Assembly (NCBI GenBank): GCA_963281255.1
Contig: OY725497.1
Location: forward strand, 3,340,968 to 3,404,967
From: Aphrocallistes beatrix
Lineage: Eukaryota; Porifera; Hexactinellida; Sceptrulophora; Aphrocallistidae
Direction of reading: 5' to 3'
Length of the DNA: 64,000 nucleotides
Part shown: in pieces, positions 25,061-38,100 of the stretch
Layout of the letters: the number at the start of each line of letters is the position of its first letter
How positions within the stretch are numbered: the stretch's first letter is position 1
Made by a program: the position numbers and the translations under genes
Notes under the pieces: generated by a model
Told to the model about the DNA's origin: nothing
The model's database searches: none
The model's input: only the letters and a program-made list of their open reading frames with translations

Positions 25061-27004
25061 ATGGACGAAGTATTTCACTTCCGTCTATTATTCTACAAAT
25101 TCCTGAATAATCAAGATTTAGCGAACGCGGGTGTCCCTGGGATCCGGAACCTACTAACAGATTGTCTGAACCAATGTTTGGGAAGGGTCAGTAACATCGG
25201 AGTCACCAACCTCTCTTCTACAATCGTCGGCGTGCTGCTAGCTATCCCTGACCTGGAGCAGGGATTCCTGCCTAAGGACTGCTTGCAGTCTCGCGAGAGG
25301 ACAGTTGGGAAAGGTATGAATTAGTGGAAATTTACTTAAACCTTCAGAGTAACTTACAGTTTTATAGCATAATTACTATTCACTGTATCGAGTTGCCAAA
25401 ATTATGTCACAGTTCTATTCACAATTCTTTACACTAAGTGGTGTATTGATGGGAACGCCGCTTCCCCTTTAAATATAAATACATTACTGTCTGACTTATC
25501 ACGTGGAGGAGGGCGGTAGCGTACAAAGGTTCATAGAATATGGTCAAGACAAAATGTCAATAACAGATTAATCGGTCTACTGTATGACGGAAAAAATCCA
25601 AAATCCGCTAGGAAGGCAATATTTATAAAAGCAGCTGAGCCACCAGAATTTAACTCTAATCAGTGTTGCATATTTTTTGTAGAGAACGGCGATGAGATAC
25701 CCTTGGTGCTCCTGAGCGGAAAAATTTTCGAGAGATTATTGGATTCAGATGCCAGAATGGAAGCTTCGGTTGCTATAATGGCTCTTGACTTCGTGGGGCA
25801 GGAATCCATCGAGGTGATAAAACAGAAGGAATTGAGTCTCGCCGAGTGTGGAGACATTCTCAAAAAGTCCTGCTCCTCCGATAACACCGACCTCTCCGCC
25901 CTAGAGAAGCACCGCCACCTGTTCAGGAGCTTGCTCTACAACCTGCGCTACTGCCTGCACCCCTTCCCCAAGCAGAAGTCGGCCAAGATCGTGACGGACA
26001 CTCTCAACAAGTACCTCACCATAGAGAACAGCGTCGTGACGCTGGCGGATAAAGTCAGCATTGTAGAGCTGTACATCGGGTGGGCTGACGCTGAGAAGAG
26101 GGTCTACCTCAGACAAGCACTCGAGGCGCGACTCATGGCACTACAGGTTGACAACGGCAATTTCAACCGTGCGCTAGAGCTAGGCACCAAGCTGCTGCGA
26201 GAGCTGAAGAAGCTCGATGACAAGGCTCTGCTGATGGAGATACAGCTGCTGGAAAGCAAGGCATACTTCAGCATCAAGAACGTATCCAAGTCGAGAGCTG
26301 CACTAACTTCAGCGCGCACCACCGCTAATGCCATCTATTGCCCGCCTAAAATCCAAGCAGCCCTAGACCTGCAGTCCGGCATCCTCCACGCGGAGGAGAA
26401 GGACTTCAAGACTGCCTTCTCCTACTTCTTCGAGGCCTTCGAAGGCTTCGATTCCATCACAGACAAAGACTCCGCCGGACTCGGCCTCAAGTACATGCTG
26501 TTGGCTAAGATAATGATGGGCACTGCTTCCGAGGTGGACAGTCTGCTCTCCGGGAAGCACACCCTCAACTACCTCTCCGAGGAGATCATAGCCATGCAGG
26601 CGGTCGCCAAGGCGAGCACTGAGCGCTCCCTTGCTAAGTTCAAAGAAACCCTGCTGCGCTACCAAACATACCTGGGCACAGATTTCATTGTGAAGTCGCA
26701 TCTCGAAACGCTCTATGACGATTTGCTAGAGAAAAATTTGTGTAAAATAATTGAACCTTATTCCGTAGTAGAAATTTCACACGTAGCAAAACTAATTAAT
26801 CTTCCCGTAGAATTAGTTGAGCAGAAATTGTCGAAAATGATCCTCGACAAGACATTCAATGGCATTCTAGACCAAGGCAATGGGAACCTAATCGTATTTG
26901 ACGAGTCAGAAGCTGACAGAACTTATGAAGCAGCGCTAGATACATTCTCACAAATGGACGAAGTAGTCAACTCACTCTACACAAAGGCTAAACGTCTCAC
27001 ATAG
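25061..27004 (+). CDS. PSMD11: 26S proteasome regulatory subunit RPN6/PSMD11
   Basis: The exon 25683-27004 is a clear PSMD11. Residues from RMEAS onward follow the human protein, with RQALEARLMALQ, LGTKLLRELKKLDDKALLMEIQLLESKAY, RAALTSARTTANAIYCPPK, ILHAEEKDFKTAFSYFFEAFEG, and a C-terminal PCI domain with MILDKTFNGILDQG and SLYTKAKRLT at the end. It is a lid subunit that clamps the base to the 20S core. Similarity already begins before the first in-frame ATG of this exon (25757), so an upstream exon is needed. The open frame 25061-25313 ends at AAAG|GTATGA in phase 1, which fits the acceptor at 25681-25682. Joined, they give 524 residues, about 100 more than usual. That first exon is not recognised and may belong elsewhere. 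Confidence 0.88.
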
Positions 27005-27771
27005 TTGATTATTGTACTGCCCTTAGCCTGAGTATGTAATTTTAGCTATGTTAATATCTTGTCTAGTCAGATAATAGATCATACAGCATTGGGTGAACTC
27101 TCCTTTGCACACCCCAATCGCCATTCTTGTAGTGTCTTGTATAATAATTGACCATTAAAGTTTAGTGAGATTTTAATCACTCTGATCTGATGCTATTTTG
27201 TTCAATTCTGATACTACGATACTCGTAGTATCAGAATTATTATTCTATATGATGTAATTGTTATCATAATACTGGTTTTCAGATATTCCAGACCTTACAT
27301 TGTGTCTATCGAAATTTGGAGTTTCTACATCCTAACTATTCATTTCAGGTGGAAGTTAAACTTAAATGTATCTAAATTCTACACGTGCACAAAAGAGTGT
27401 CATAAATATCATTTTGCATTGACAACCATCCGAGGGTCTTGGAATTTTCCGCTAAAAAAGAAATCCCTACCCATCTATTTACCTAGAGGTCTTTTACTAA
27501 TAGTATACATAGCCATCTTACATTGAATGGTTCTTTTGAATATTTGAATATATCAAATATGTCGTTTTTAAACCTTGAGGTAGGACAGTGTATTCTCCTC
27601 ATAAGAGACAGTGTAAAGCATCTCATAAGATTCATAAATAGTGAGGTATCCCGTTTTCCACACCTCATCAAGCTCCTTATAAGGTCCTTATAAAATTAGA
27701 AATAACCCCCTCTCCGTTACTTCGAGTCTCGTACCACCTGAGATGCTTATTTAGTAATTACATCCAGTGTT
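27005..27771. other. Spacer between PSMD11 and RAB3GAP2
   Basis: It contains the perfect hairpin at 27204-27238 and otherwise AT-rich sequence with several TCATAAG or TTATAAGGT repeats near 27595-27690. No coding exon was recognised. Confidence 0.5.
27204..27238. other. Perfect 16-bp inverted repeat (hairpin)
   Basis: AATTCTGATACTACGA is followed after a 3-base loop by its exact reverse complement. It lies about 200 bases after the PSMD11 stop. It could be a transcript-end structure or a minimal palindromic element; it lacks the T-run of a bacterial terminator, and none is expected here. Confidence 0.6.
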
Positions 27772-30700
27772 ATGTCCTGTGTAGAGCTCCACACGTTCAC
27801 ACAGCTCCCGCTAAACTACCTCTACGAGCTCTCTGTCCTGGACCTCGAGAGCCGTGTGCGCCAGTCTGTCGCCGCTGAGACATCCGAATTTTCAGGACCC
27901 TGGGACCTGAAGTACCCTAGTCCCGGAAGTGGGTCTCTTCTCCAGAAGAGCTTCCTCCCCTTGTCACCTACCAGGAGATTCCTTGCGCTCATATCTCCCC
28001 GGCATTTCATAATTCTCAGAGCCTCTCCTGAGTCACGAGGGAGTCACTACGAGTTCTCCTACAAGCTGCACTCAGAGGCTAGACCCCTGATACCGCCGGA
28101 CTCTGAAGACCCGGGGGATGAAGCCACGGACGCAGCGGCACTCACCCTCCTCCTCCCACCCCCTGCACGCAATGGGGACGGGCCCCACCCCTGTACAGGA
28201 GGAGGGGAGCCCATCCTAGTTGAGGTGTTTGCGGTCGGTTTCACTTCCGGTACACTGAGAGTGTACTCACAAGACGGAAAGCTCCTGCTAGAGCAGCTGC
28301 TGCATGAAGAGCCGGTGAGGAAGGTGCACTGTTTCACCAACTGCCACGCGCTGGGAACGAACCCACGCGTGCCTCCCTCCGACCAAGAGTCTCTCCTCCT
28401 CCTGTTCCACTCCGCCATGGTGCTAATATCTGGATCCGCGCTGAGCGCCGTGTGCAGGGGGGCCATGGGGTCCGAGGAGGGGGGGCGGGGCGAGGCAGGG
28501 CTGGAGGTGGAGCACCGGAAATGGAGATTGGAGGACGCGAGAGAGGTGAACGACGTGGCCTGTCTTGGGGTGGTGGTTCCTTCCCTGTTCGACCATATTC
28601 AGGACGGCTGCGTGCTGGGAGGGTTCGAGCAGAGGGTGAGAGGGGTGACTGCTCCTGAGGAACAGTTCCTGGCAGCGGGGGTCTCGCCCATGTTCGGATT
28701 CTACTCTCTGAATGACCAGAACAGTCCCAATATGTCGGAAATAGTGGCAGAGGTGGCGACCCGCGTGAAGTCAGCTGTGAGCGCTAAGCTGGCCACAGCT
28801 GGCGGTTGGCTGTGGAGCGGAGCCACTCAGCACGAGCAGGGGGCAGTCGGAGGGAGGGAGGAGGCTAAGAAGAAACCTCCCCGGATCCTGCGCTCGATAG
28901 GCCTTCCTCTGAGCTCCAACATCTCTGATACTCCTCGCGACATCCACTCACTGATCCTGTCCCCCAGGGGCGTGCTGGCAGTGGCCACTGACAACTTCGG
29001 GCGTGTGCTCCTGCTGGACACGCGGAGGAAGGTGGTGTCGCGGGTGTGGAAGGGGTACCGCGACGCGCAGTGCGGCTGGGTCCAGAGCAGGGAGGAGGGG
29101 CAGAGTAGGGAGGGACTCTTCCTCATTATTTACGCGCCTAAACGAGGCATCCTCGAGATCTGGCCGAGTCAGTCCGGAAGTAGGGTAGGGGCGTTCACGG
29201 TTGGGAAGGACGCTCGTCTCATCCACACGGCACACGGGATCCTGGGACTGGGACAGCTGGTACAGCAGCAGCGGAGAATCGGACAGACCGCTGAGTGCTA
29301 CTCCTCTCCCCTCTCCTCCTGCTTCCTGCTGCACCCGACAGGACTGGTGAGAGAAGTCCTGGTTCCCTTCCACCTCACACTCCCCCCCACTCAGGTGGAC
29401 CAGGCACAGGACGAGGTGAGAAGACACCCTCCATCGTATGTCTGTATAGCAAATAGTTTTCTTGCACGTCTACTGTAGGTTCTGCTTAAGATGCTGAGGA
29501 ACTCGCTTCTGCGACACACTCAGGAATTCTCGGATGCAGAGAAGATCATCTTGGCCATAGACAGTCCTGCCCAGGTGCTGTCTGGCCTCCACATGATCCT
29601 CCGCAGCTGTCCCGACCTCCCCTCCTCCTCTGTCCTCCACGTGCTCGGCCTGCTGGCGGAGAAGCAGAAGCAGAAGCTGGAGCTGAAGGAGGGCGGAGAG
29701 AATGACAGCGAGGACGTGAGGGAGAAGCGAGAGAGGCTGGTGCCGATCCTCAGACACTACACCCATCTCACACAGAATGTGTACATGGTTCTGCGGCCTG
29801 ATCCTGATCCTCTCAACGCGCTAGCCTCGCACTCTAAGCAAGAGGTGTCCACAGCACAGACACAAGTGAATTCAGAGGGACTGATGCTACTCTTCAATGA
29901 GAGCGAAGAGAAGCTGGCTCACACCCTCTCCATGCTACGGAGCTACCCCCCGACTGGGAGGAAGGGAGGGAGGGACAGTCTGAAACTGGTCAACTTCCTG
30001 TCCTGCTTCCACATCAAGGAGAAGATCTCGCTCAAGTCCAGCATCCACGAGGAGAAGCGAGTGCGTCTGGGTCAGTTTCTGTTCAACAGCGACACTCCTG
30101 CAGTCGAGAAGACGGCCCTCCTCTCCCTCCTCTCTCAGTCAGAGGTGGCAGTGCGGGATCTGCTGCTGCTGCTGCTCAGCTACTGGTTCAGCGGACCGGA
30201 AGTGACGGCTGAGAGCATTCAGAGGTTCTCTGACTCTCTGAAAGTCCTCACCTCCTCCCTCTTCTTGCCTGAACTCTGGCAGGAGTACAGAGCCCGCTGT
30301 GCGGACAGTTGCATGCTGGGACACGCCCTGGTGGCGACGATGGCAGGGAGACTGATGGGATGCCCCGCTCTTCAGGGGGAGGGGACAGCCTCCCCTGACA
30401 CCTGGGAGCCAGTGAGTGAAGAAGACCAGCACTGGGGACGTCTTGTAGACCAACTCCAGTCCCTCAACTCTCTCTTCAACGTGACAGGCCGTCTCCCCAA
30501 CTGGGCGGTGCCCCTGTCTGCCCGAGAGCAGGGAGTATCGTGTCGCCACTACGTGACGGAGAGGCTGGGATGCTATCTGCACAGCGTGGCTGCACCTGTG
30601 GAATGTGTGCTAGGGGGTGATGGGGAGGGGACAGGAGAGGGGGAGGACATCGTTAGGAAACTGTGTTTGTTGAGAGAGACTTTCCCGCTCTCACTCTCCC

Positions 30701-31845
30701 CAGATCTGCTATTGGCGCACTCAGCCGTGCACGCGTTCTCCGGCTGGAGGAAGGATAGGGAGGGGGCGGGGATTGTGAGAGGGGTGCAGTGTCTCCTCCA
30801 CGTGCAGTCCCTCCCTCTCAGACAGGGACTGACTATCTACTGCTGGGAAGCGTACCTACACGAGCAGATGGAGACCCTCCTGCAGCTGGTGGAGAAGCTA
30901 GGTCGCTGTCCCTCTGAGAAGAACCTGCACAAGTCCCTGGGAATGGGAGTGGCTGGTGTGAAGGTGTTCATCACCCAGACCAAGTGCCTGGTGGACATCC
31001 TCCAGAAGACCATCAAGAAACTGCTCACCAGTCTGGACCTACTGAGTGAGGAGGAGAGACGGGAAGACTTCCCCACCGAGATGAGCCTCACCCTCCCCTC
31101 CCACCCTTCCGCTCCCTGCGTGGTGGACACCTGCATCTCCCTCAAGCCCGTGACCTCTCGGGCCTGCGAGAGACTCTACCTGCTGCTATTCTGTCTGGAG
31201 TACATCGTGTCGCTAGACTTCCGGTCTGTCCGTCCTCTCTCCCTCATCACCAGCAGGGAGCTGCTCTACGAGTTCAAGCTGAGGGTGAGCCAGGAGGTCA
31301 GGCCCTACGCCGACGTCCAGAAGGAGCGGGAGAAGTTCCTCGCTCAGATTATCTCGCACCACACCGACCCTTCACACCTCCGCCTGGACACCAGCTCCCT
31401 GGACACTCTCTACTCTCTGAGCGAGCTACTGGGATTGGACACAGAGGTGACAAGAGCCAACCTCTCTGTCTCCCTCTACGCCGCCGGACAGGACGACAGG
31501 GGGGAGGACATCCTCCTCACCCTCTCAGACAAGGACGTGGTGTGTGAGGACCTGGTGTCGGTGCTCGGGTTGAGACTGGGGTCGCTCATCTTCAACAAGA
31601 CCTCATCCCAGCACAGCACCTACCTCCTCTCCCAGCTACCCACCCTGGCCTCCAAGTGGGTGGAGCTGATGTGGGAACGCAGGTACGAGAGTCAGCTGAT
31701 CGTCAGTCCCGGGCAGAAGCAGACGCTGGAGAGTGTTAAGCGTCTCTGCGAGACTATAAAAGGCGTCCTCAGCGCCCAGAGCAAGCACAAGGAGCTCATC
31801 TCCACTCTCTCCACGGCCCTCGAGTACCTGTTCGTCCTCCCCTAG
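27772..31845 (+). CDS. RAB3GAP2: Rab3 GTPase-activating protein non-catalytic subunit
   Basis: Two exons (27772-29415, 29479-31845) join in phase 0 to 1336 residues, against about 1390 in human. The N-terminal half is a beta-propeller-like region with the family blocks VFAVGFTSGTLRVYSQDGKL, LRSIGLPLSSN, ILSPRGVLAVATDNFGRVLL, VWKGYRDAQCGWVQ, IIYAPKRGILEIWPSQSGSR and VGAFTVGKDARLI. The helical C-terminal half is weaker but collinear. With RAB3GAP1 it forms the Rab3 GAP and the Rab18 exchange factor, acting in exocytosis and ER-lipid traffic. Coding sequence is much more GC-rich than its surroundings, which is why long antisense frames appear. A 76-base piece of exon 2 (31225-31300) has been copied to 35693-35766. 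Confidence 0.93.
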
Positions 31846-32134
31846 CGGCCTATTAGTGTGTCGTGTTGTGTTGTGTTGTTTTAACGCAGTCTTATTTTGA
31901 TGCATACTATCATGTTTGTAGGATACATGTGTAAGAATCCTAATTTCAAGTTGTTATTTAAATTCTTTTCTCATTGCCACTTTTCATTTATTTTAATGGA
32001 TTATATGAATGATTACTGATCTCAACATCCCCTACGTTCGTTATTTATTCAAGTAAATACGAATATTTGCTGATACACTTATATACGTACATATGTATGC
32101 ATATGCCTTGCTATCTCACTCACTCACTCACCAG

Positions 32135-35100
32135 ATGTCTCACTGCTTGAGACTAGCTCTTCACAGAATCTCTCCTATTCCTGCTAGAACTCTAACCACC
32201 TCTCAGCCCAAGATGAGTGTGTCCAGTCTAGATGGAGTGTGGCCTGTCATGCTCACACCTTTCAAACCGATCACTTCTCCTGACAAACAGCCTCAAGTTG
32301 ACTATGAAGGACTTGATGGTTAGGTTATATACTTAATTAATTTAAATCAATCTTGATTTATCTTACACAAGCGCGCTTCGCTCACTTGCGCTGTGCGGCT
32401 TGCGGACACTGCGTGTCCACAGAGTTGCTCTGTGGGATATCAAAGAAACGGTTGATTGTTTTCTAATTCTCTACAATTCAATTGGTCATTGATGATTAAT
32501 GATAACGTAATAATTTGAAGGTGACTCATCATTAGTATTGGATTGATGTTGATAACATCAGGTGGAAATGTTATTAGACACTTGTAAATGTAAAAATTTT
32601 CACAAAATTATCTAGTCTATTTCTGAAATTTTTTTACTTTATGTAACTATTATGAACAAAAGTAAGCAAATAATTTATCATATAGATGCGAAAATATGAT
32701 ATTCGATACCTACACCCCTAAAAACCCTATATTAACCGTTGGAAGCTAGTCCTAGCATATTTTTCAAAATTCGTCAAAAAGTGTGAAAATGTGTATATAA
32801 AGGTCTGAAAATATAGACATAACCTTTTTTTATTGCTATACACTATAACAACATTAATATAACCAAATAAGCTATTGCTTTAAATATTCATTACATTACA
32901 GTGTATTGTAGTGTCGTACCATGATTTCTATTCTGAGAGTGAAGCCATATATAATGTATAGAAAAGGTGTGAAAAATTCGCTTAGATCTTAGAACTTAAT
33001 CGTAGACTCATCATTTGACACCTACATGCCAATTTTCATATCTCTACACGACTTGCCAATTCTTCAATCAATTCGAACAAACAAACAAACAAAAATCCTA
33101 ACGTTTTAATATACGAGTATTAGATTCAACTCCTTAACTATTTTAACAAAATGGATACGAGTATTATACAAACAGTACTACACAACAGTTATTTCACTCC
33201 ATTCACATCAATTCGTCCGAATCAAGCAGTCTCGGACTGTTCTGCCTTGGAAAGACGCGTCCAGCAGCAAGTTTCTTTTTCTTGTAACAATAGAGTAGCA
33301 CGAGTAGTAGGATGCACAGTATTATTAAGATCACAATGGGTACGATGATGATCGTAATCTCCCAGGAAGGTAGAGAGGAGGTAGCTGCATTGACTGTGGG
33401 GTGATTGGGAGTTTGAGTGGTGTTGGTGTGTTTCGGAATAGTTACATTATGGGTGGTGTTTGTATGTGTGAGGGTACGTATGGTTTTGGCAGTGATGGTG
33501 TGCGTAATATGGTTAGGGGTTTGGAGAGTTTTGATTGGGACGATTTTCGTGGGAGTTTTTAAAGATTTGGTTGGGACTGTTTTGGTGGTGGTGTTAGCTG
33601 GTATTAAGGTCATGGGTGTCTTGGTGGTGTTAGCTGGTATTAAGGTCATGGGTGTCTTGGTGGTGTTAGCTGGTATTAAGGTCATGGGTGTCTTAGTGGT
33701 ATTAGCTGGTATTAAGGTAATGGGTGTCTTGGTGGTATTAGCTGGTATTAAGGTCATGGGTGTCTTGGTGGTGTTAGCTGGTATTAAGGTCATGGGTGTC
33801 TTGGTGGTATTAGCTGGTATTAAGGTCATGGGTGTTTTTGTTGTCTGTGATGGTGACACAATTGGTATCTGGTTGTTTGTCACACATGACTTCTTATTTG
33901 AATCCCACATCTCTAAGTTCTCACAGCGACACTCAAACACGTCATATTCCTGGTAGCATGTAACGTTGTAGTCGGTACAATGCAAGGTGTATTCTCCTTC
34001 TTCCTTGCATCCTGTCCTGGAAACACATGAATACTGATCAGGCAACAGAATTTCGTCTTCTTTGCAGTTACAGTCGTAGCTGAATGGGTCACTGGTTGAT
34101 GAACATGTTTCATTGCAAACTTTGTTGAAGCTCCAACAATTTTCTCCTTGTTGACACTTCCCCTCTTTAATCCAGTTTTGTAGACAGTTTGCTTGTATTT
34201 CAATCTTGCCTACAACTGACATTGCTGCTAGGTACGAGGCATGGCAGGGACATGTTGCATCGAGTTCTGTACCTAATACGTTTGCTTCAGTGAGTTTACT
34301 ATTAAAATAAACCCCCACTTGAAATAGAGTAGCTGGGACCTCTAAGAGCATGGGACTATTTGTCAGCTGTATATTCTCGGGACGAACTTCTTCACCTAGT
34401 GAGGTAGGCATTGAACGGAGTATCTTCATGTTAGTTATCTTCAGGTTGAAGAGATTGTAGCAGGATGATGCTACGTTATTTCCTATTCGTGACAGGTTTT
34501 CCATTCCACCCAACTCAATACTCTTATAGTGATTTCCAGTGAATGAATAACTGTCGATGAGCTCTGTGTTAGCGCTACGAGTTAGTGTTAAATCTTGGAT
34601 AATAGAGTTTTTGGGGATAGTATTCTCTGATATATTCCCCAAATTATATCCCTCTAGTGCTAGCATGTGTAACTGTGGCGCTAGTACCTTGATGAACGAC
34701 CAATCGAGAGATTGAACCTGAGTCACTGCCATGCTCAGGAATCTTAATCTGTTCATCTTTTGAGCTGTTGAACCGTTAATTCCTTCTATTTTGTTTAAAC
34801 TGAGGAGGATTGAGACGAGGGTGTCCAATGGAAGCCAGTCTAAATCCAAATTTCCGATTTGTTTCCCTAACAACTTCAGATCTGAAACATTCTTCAAATT
34901 ATTCCAAGTTTCTCCAGATCCAGTAGAGATCATGCAACCCTCTACCCAGATCAGATTCAGTTGGTGAGAATCGGACAATAATCCAATATCAAATCTCACT
35001 TCTGGGCTGTCACTGGTGAGATTAAACCTAACTAACTCTTTCATTCCCTTGAAGGAGTCAGTTGGTAGATAGTGAAAGTCATCCAAACTGAGTCTAAATT

Positions 35101-38100
35101 CTTCAGTTACATCTTTGAGGTGGAATTGTATCTCGATATCACGAATGCCTGGCATTAGGGTCCAATCAGGATAGACAATGCCTGAGCTGTCCTTTGGTGG
35201 CTCATACGATGCATCAGGTGTTCCCACCTTCAATGTGAGAGTGGTTACTTGCCTTAATTCGTCCTTATTGACATCAGCAGTCACGTTAAAATGGTCGTTT
35301 CCACTTTCTATTATGCAAGTCATTACATTTCCTCCGAATGTGCATATCTTGACGCTCGAACTTGCTTTAACATTGATAAAGAAGAGAGTGAGGATTAACA
35401 CAGATAACAGCATCACTTATTTAGTTTGATCTTCTTTTAATTCCACTGCATACCCCAGGTATATATGGTTATTTCTTTTGCCTATCTTGATGCAATATGA
35501 TATTGTACATCTAGGTGGACATACCTTTGGCTGTGTTCTTATATAATGCTTAGAACTTATCTTTAACTTCCTCTTTTGATACGTATACTATTACTTAGGA
35601 ATCTGTTAGCAGAAGTAATGATTTCATCCAAGGAAACTAGCACCAGGATCCATCCCCAATAGGGGCTGATATCATTTGTTTGAAATGAATATTCTGTCCG
35701 TCCTCTCCCTCATCACCAGTAGGGAGCTGCTCTACGAGTTCAAGCTGAGGGTGAGCCAGGAGGTCACGGAGTCTCGACTTCTGGTGCTGTTCACAAAGTT
35801 TTTAACTGTACAATACCGTTCAGCATTAACTGTTCTTCGATCTTTTAACAGTCCCGATGCCACATGTTACTTTTTGTCGACAAATATAGCGACTAACTGC
35901 TTTGCGGTCACATGTCTAAGCATGGAGCACTCTCACCTAGAATCGCCAATACTTGCGATTGAGCCTTCTTTTCAAGTTCATTAGAGTATACCTACGTTTC
36001 ATCACCAGTAATGATTTGAGAAAATATATTTAGACATCCCCATATCCAATTTAACGAGCATTAGGATACACCAGTCGACCCAGGTCTTTTTTTATCTTCA
36101 GTTAAGAAATGAGAGATCCAGAAAACTCAACTCGTGGAGTCCAAGTTCTTAGTGGAGAATCTTCCTAACTGCCCATGATATCCCTTGGGTAGTGTGAATT
36201 GTCTCATTAGTGATTCTTCGGACTTCAACTTGCAGACGCACACGTTCCGTAATTTCCCCGGTTGTTGCAGTTGAGGGGCAACCAACTCGTGCTCATCCTC
36301 GAAAACAATTGGTAACGGATGAAAATGAGGGAGCACAATTACCAAAAGGAAATATCAATCACTCATATCATTGCCGAAGCGACAAAACGGATTTCAAGTC
36401 GTGAAAATCATAGCTCGAAAAAACTCGATTGAGATCTATAGTGAAAATAATGAACAATTCAGAAACTGTTTCTCAAGTCATCATAAAACTTGATAGGATC
36501 ATTGTATTGACTTGAAAAGTGGTATTCTAATATAGCATATACATATATACGAATACAATAAATATAGACCTAATAAGGCAACTAATACAATCTGGGCTAA
36601 AAACTTTCCGCGTGCCCCTCGTATAATATTCAACTTCTTAACAATTTTAACAAAACGGATACGAGTATTATACAAATAGTACTACACAACAGTTATTTCA
36701 CTCCATTCACATCAATTCGTCCGATTCAAGCAGTCTCGGACTGTTTTGCCTTGGAGACACGCGTCCAGCAGCAAGTTTCTTTTTCTTGTAACAATAGAGG
36801 AGCACGAGTAGTATGATGCACAGTATTATTAAGATCACAATGGGTACGATGATGATCGTAATCTCCCAGGAAGGTAGAGAGGAGGTAGCTGCATTTACTG
36901 TGGGGTGATTGGGAGTTTGAGTGATGTTGGTGTGTTTCGGAATAGTTACATTATGGGTGGTGTTTGTATGTGTGAGGGTACGTATGGTTTTGGCAGTGAT
37001 GGTGTGCGTAATATGGGTAGGGGTTTGGAGAGTTTTGATTGGGACGATTTGCGTGGGAGTTTTTAAAGATTTGGTTGGGACGATTTGCGTGGGAGTTTTT
37101 AAAGATTTGGTTGGGACTGTTTTGGTGGTGGTATTAGCTGGTATTAAGGTCATGGGTGTCTTAGTGGTGTTAGCTGGTATTAATGTCATGGGTGTCTTAG
37201 TGGTGGTATTAGCTGGTATTAAGGTCATGGGTGTCTTAGTGGTGTTAGCTGGGATTAAGGTCATGGGTGTCTTAGTGGTATTAGCTGGTATTAAGGTCAT
37301 GGGTGTTTTGGTGGTGTTAGCTGGTGCTAAGGTTATGGGTGTTTTCATTGTATGTGATGGTGGAACAATTGGTATCTGATTGTTTGTCACACATAACTTC
37401 TTATTTGAATCCCACATTTTCGTGTTCTTACAGTGACACTTGTTCCTGGTGGCATATAACTTTATATTTAGAACAGCTCCAGGTGTTGTCTCCTTCTTCT
37501 TTGCATCCTTTCTTGGAAACACATGAATACTGATCAGGCAACATAATTTCGTCTCCTTCTTTGCATTTACAGTCGTAGCTGAATGGGTCACTGGTTGATG
37601 AACATCTCTCATCGCAAACTTTGTTGAAGCTCCAACAATGTTCTCCTTGTTGACACTTCCCCTCTTTAATCCAGTTTTGTAGACAGTTTGCTTGTATTTC
37701 AATCTTGCCTATAACTGACATTGCTGCTAGGTACGAGGCATGGCAGGGACATGTTGCATCGAGTTCTGTACCTAATACGTTTGCTTCAGTGAGTTTACTA
37801 TTAAAATAAACCCCCACTTGAAATAGAGTAGCTGGGACCTCTAAGAGCATGGGACTATTTGTCAGCTGTATATTCTCGGGACGAACTTCTTCACCTAGTG
37901 AGGTAGGCATTGAACGGAGTATCTTCATGTTAGTTATCTTCAGGTTGAAGAGATTGTAGCAGGATGATGCTACGTTATTTCCTATTCGTGACAGGTTTTC
38001 CATTCCACCCAACTCAATACTCTTATAGTGATTTCCAGTGAATGAATAACTGTCGATAAGCTCTGTGTTATCGCTACGAGTTAGTGTTAAATCTTGGATA

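Larger units (their letters stand above)
33124..35692. repeat. Segmental duplication, copy 1
   Basis: The unit from ATTCAACTCCTTAAC to TTGAAATGAATATTC is repeated at 36628-39194 with only a few per cent difference by eye. It carries the whole LRR gene plus about 275 bases of its upstream region. Sequence beyond each end differs between copies. Confidence 0.85.

Noticed and set aside
28059-29766. Several long antisense frames over RAB3GAP2
   Set aside because: They lie opposite a clear, GC-rich coding sequence and show no conserved motifs.
33583-33838. Regular 36-base units resembling a CRISPR array
   Set aside because: The units are contiguous without spacers and encode an in-frame Thr-rich stalk; the genome is eukaryotic.
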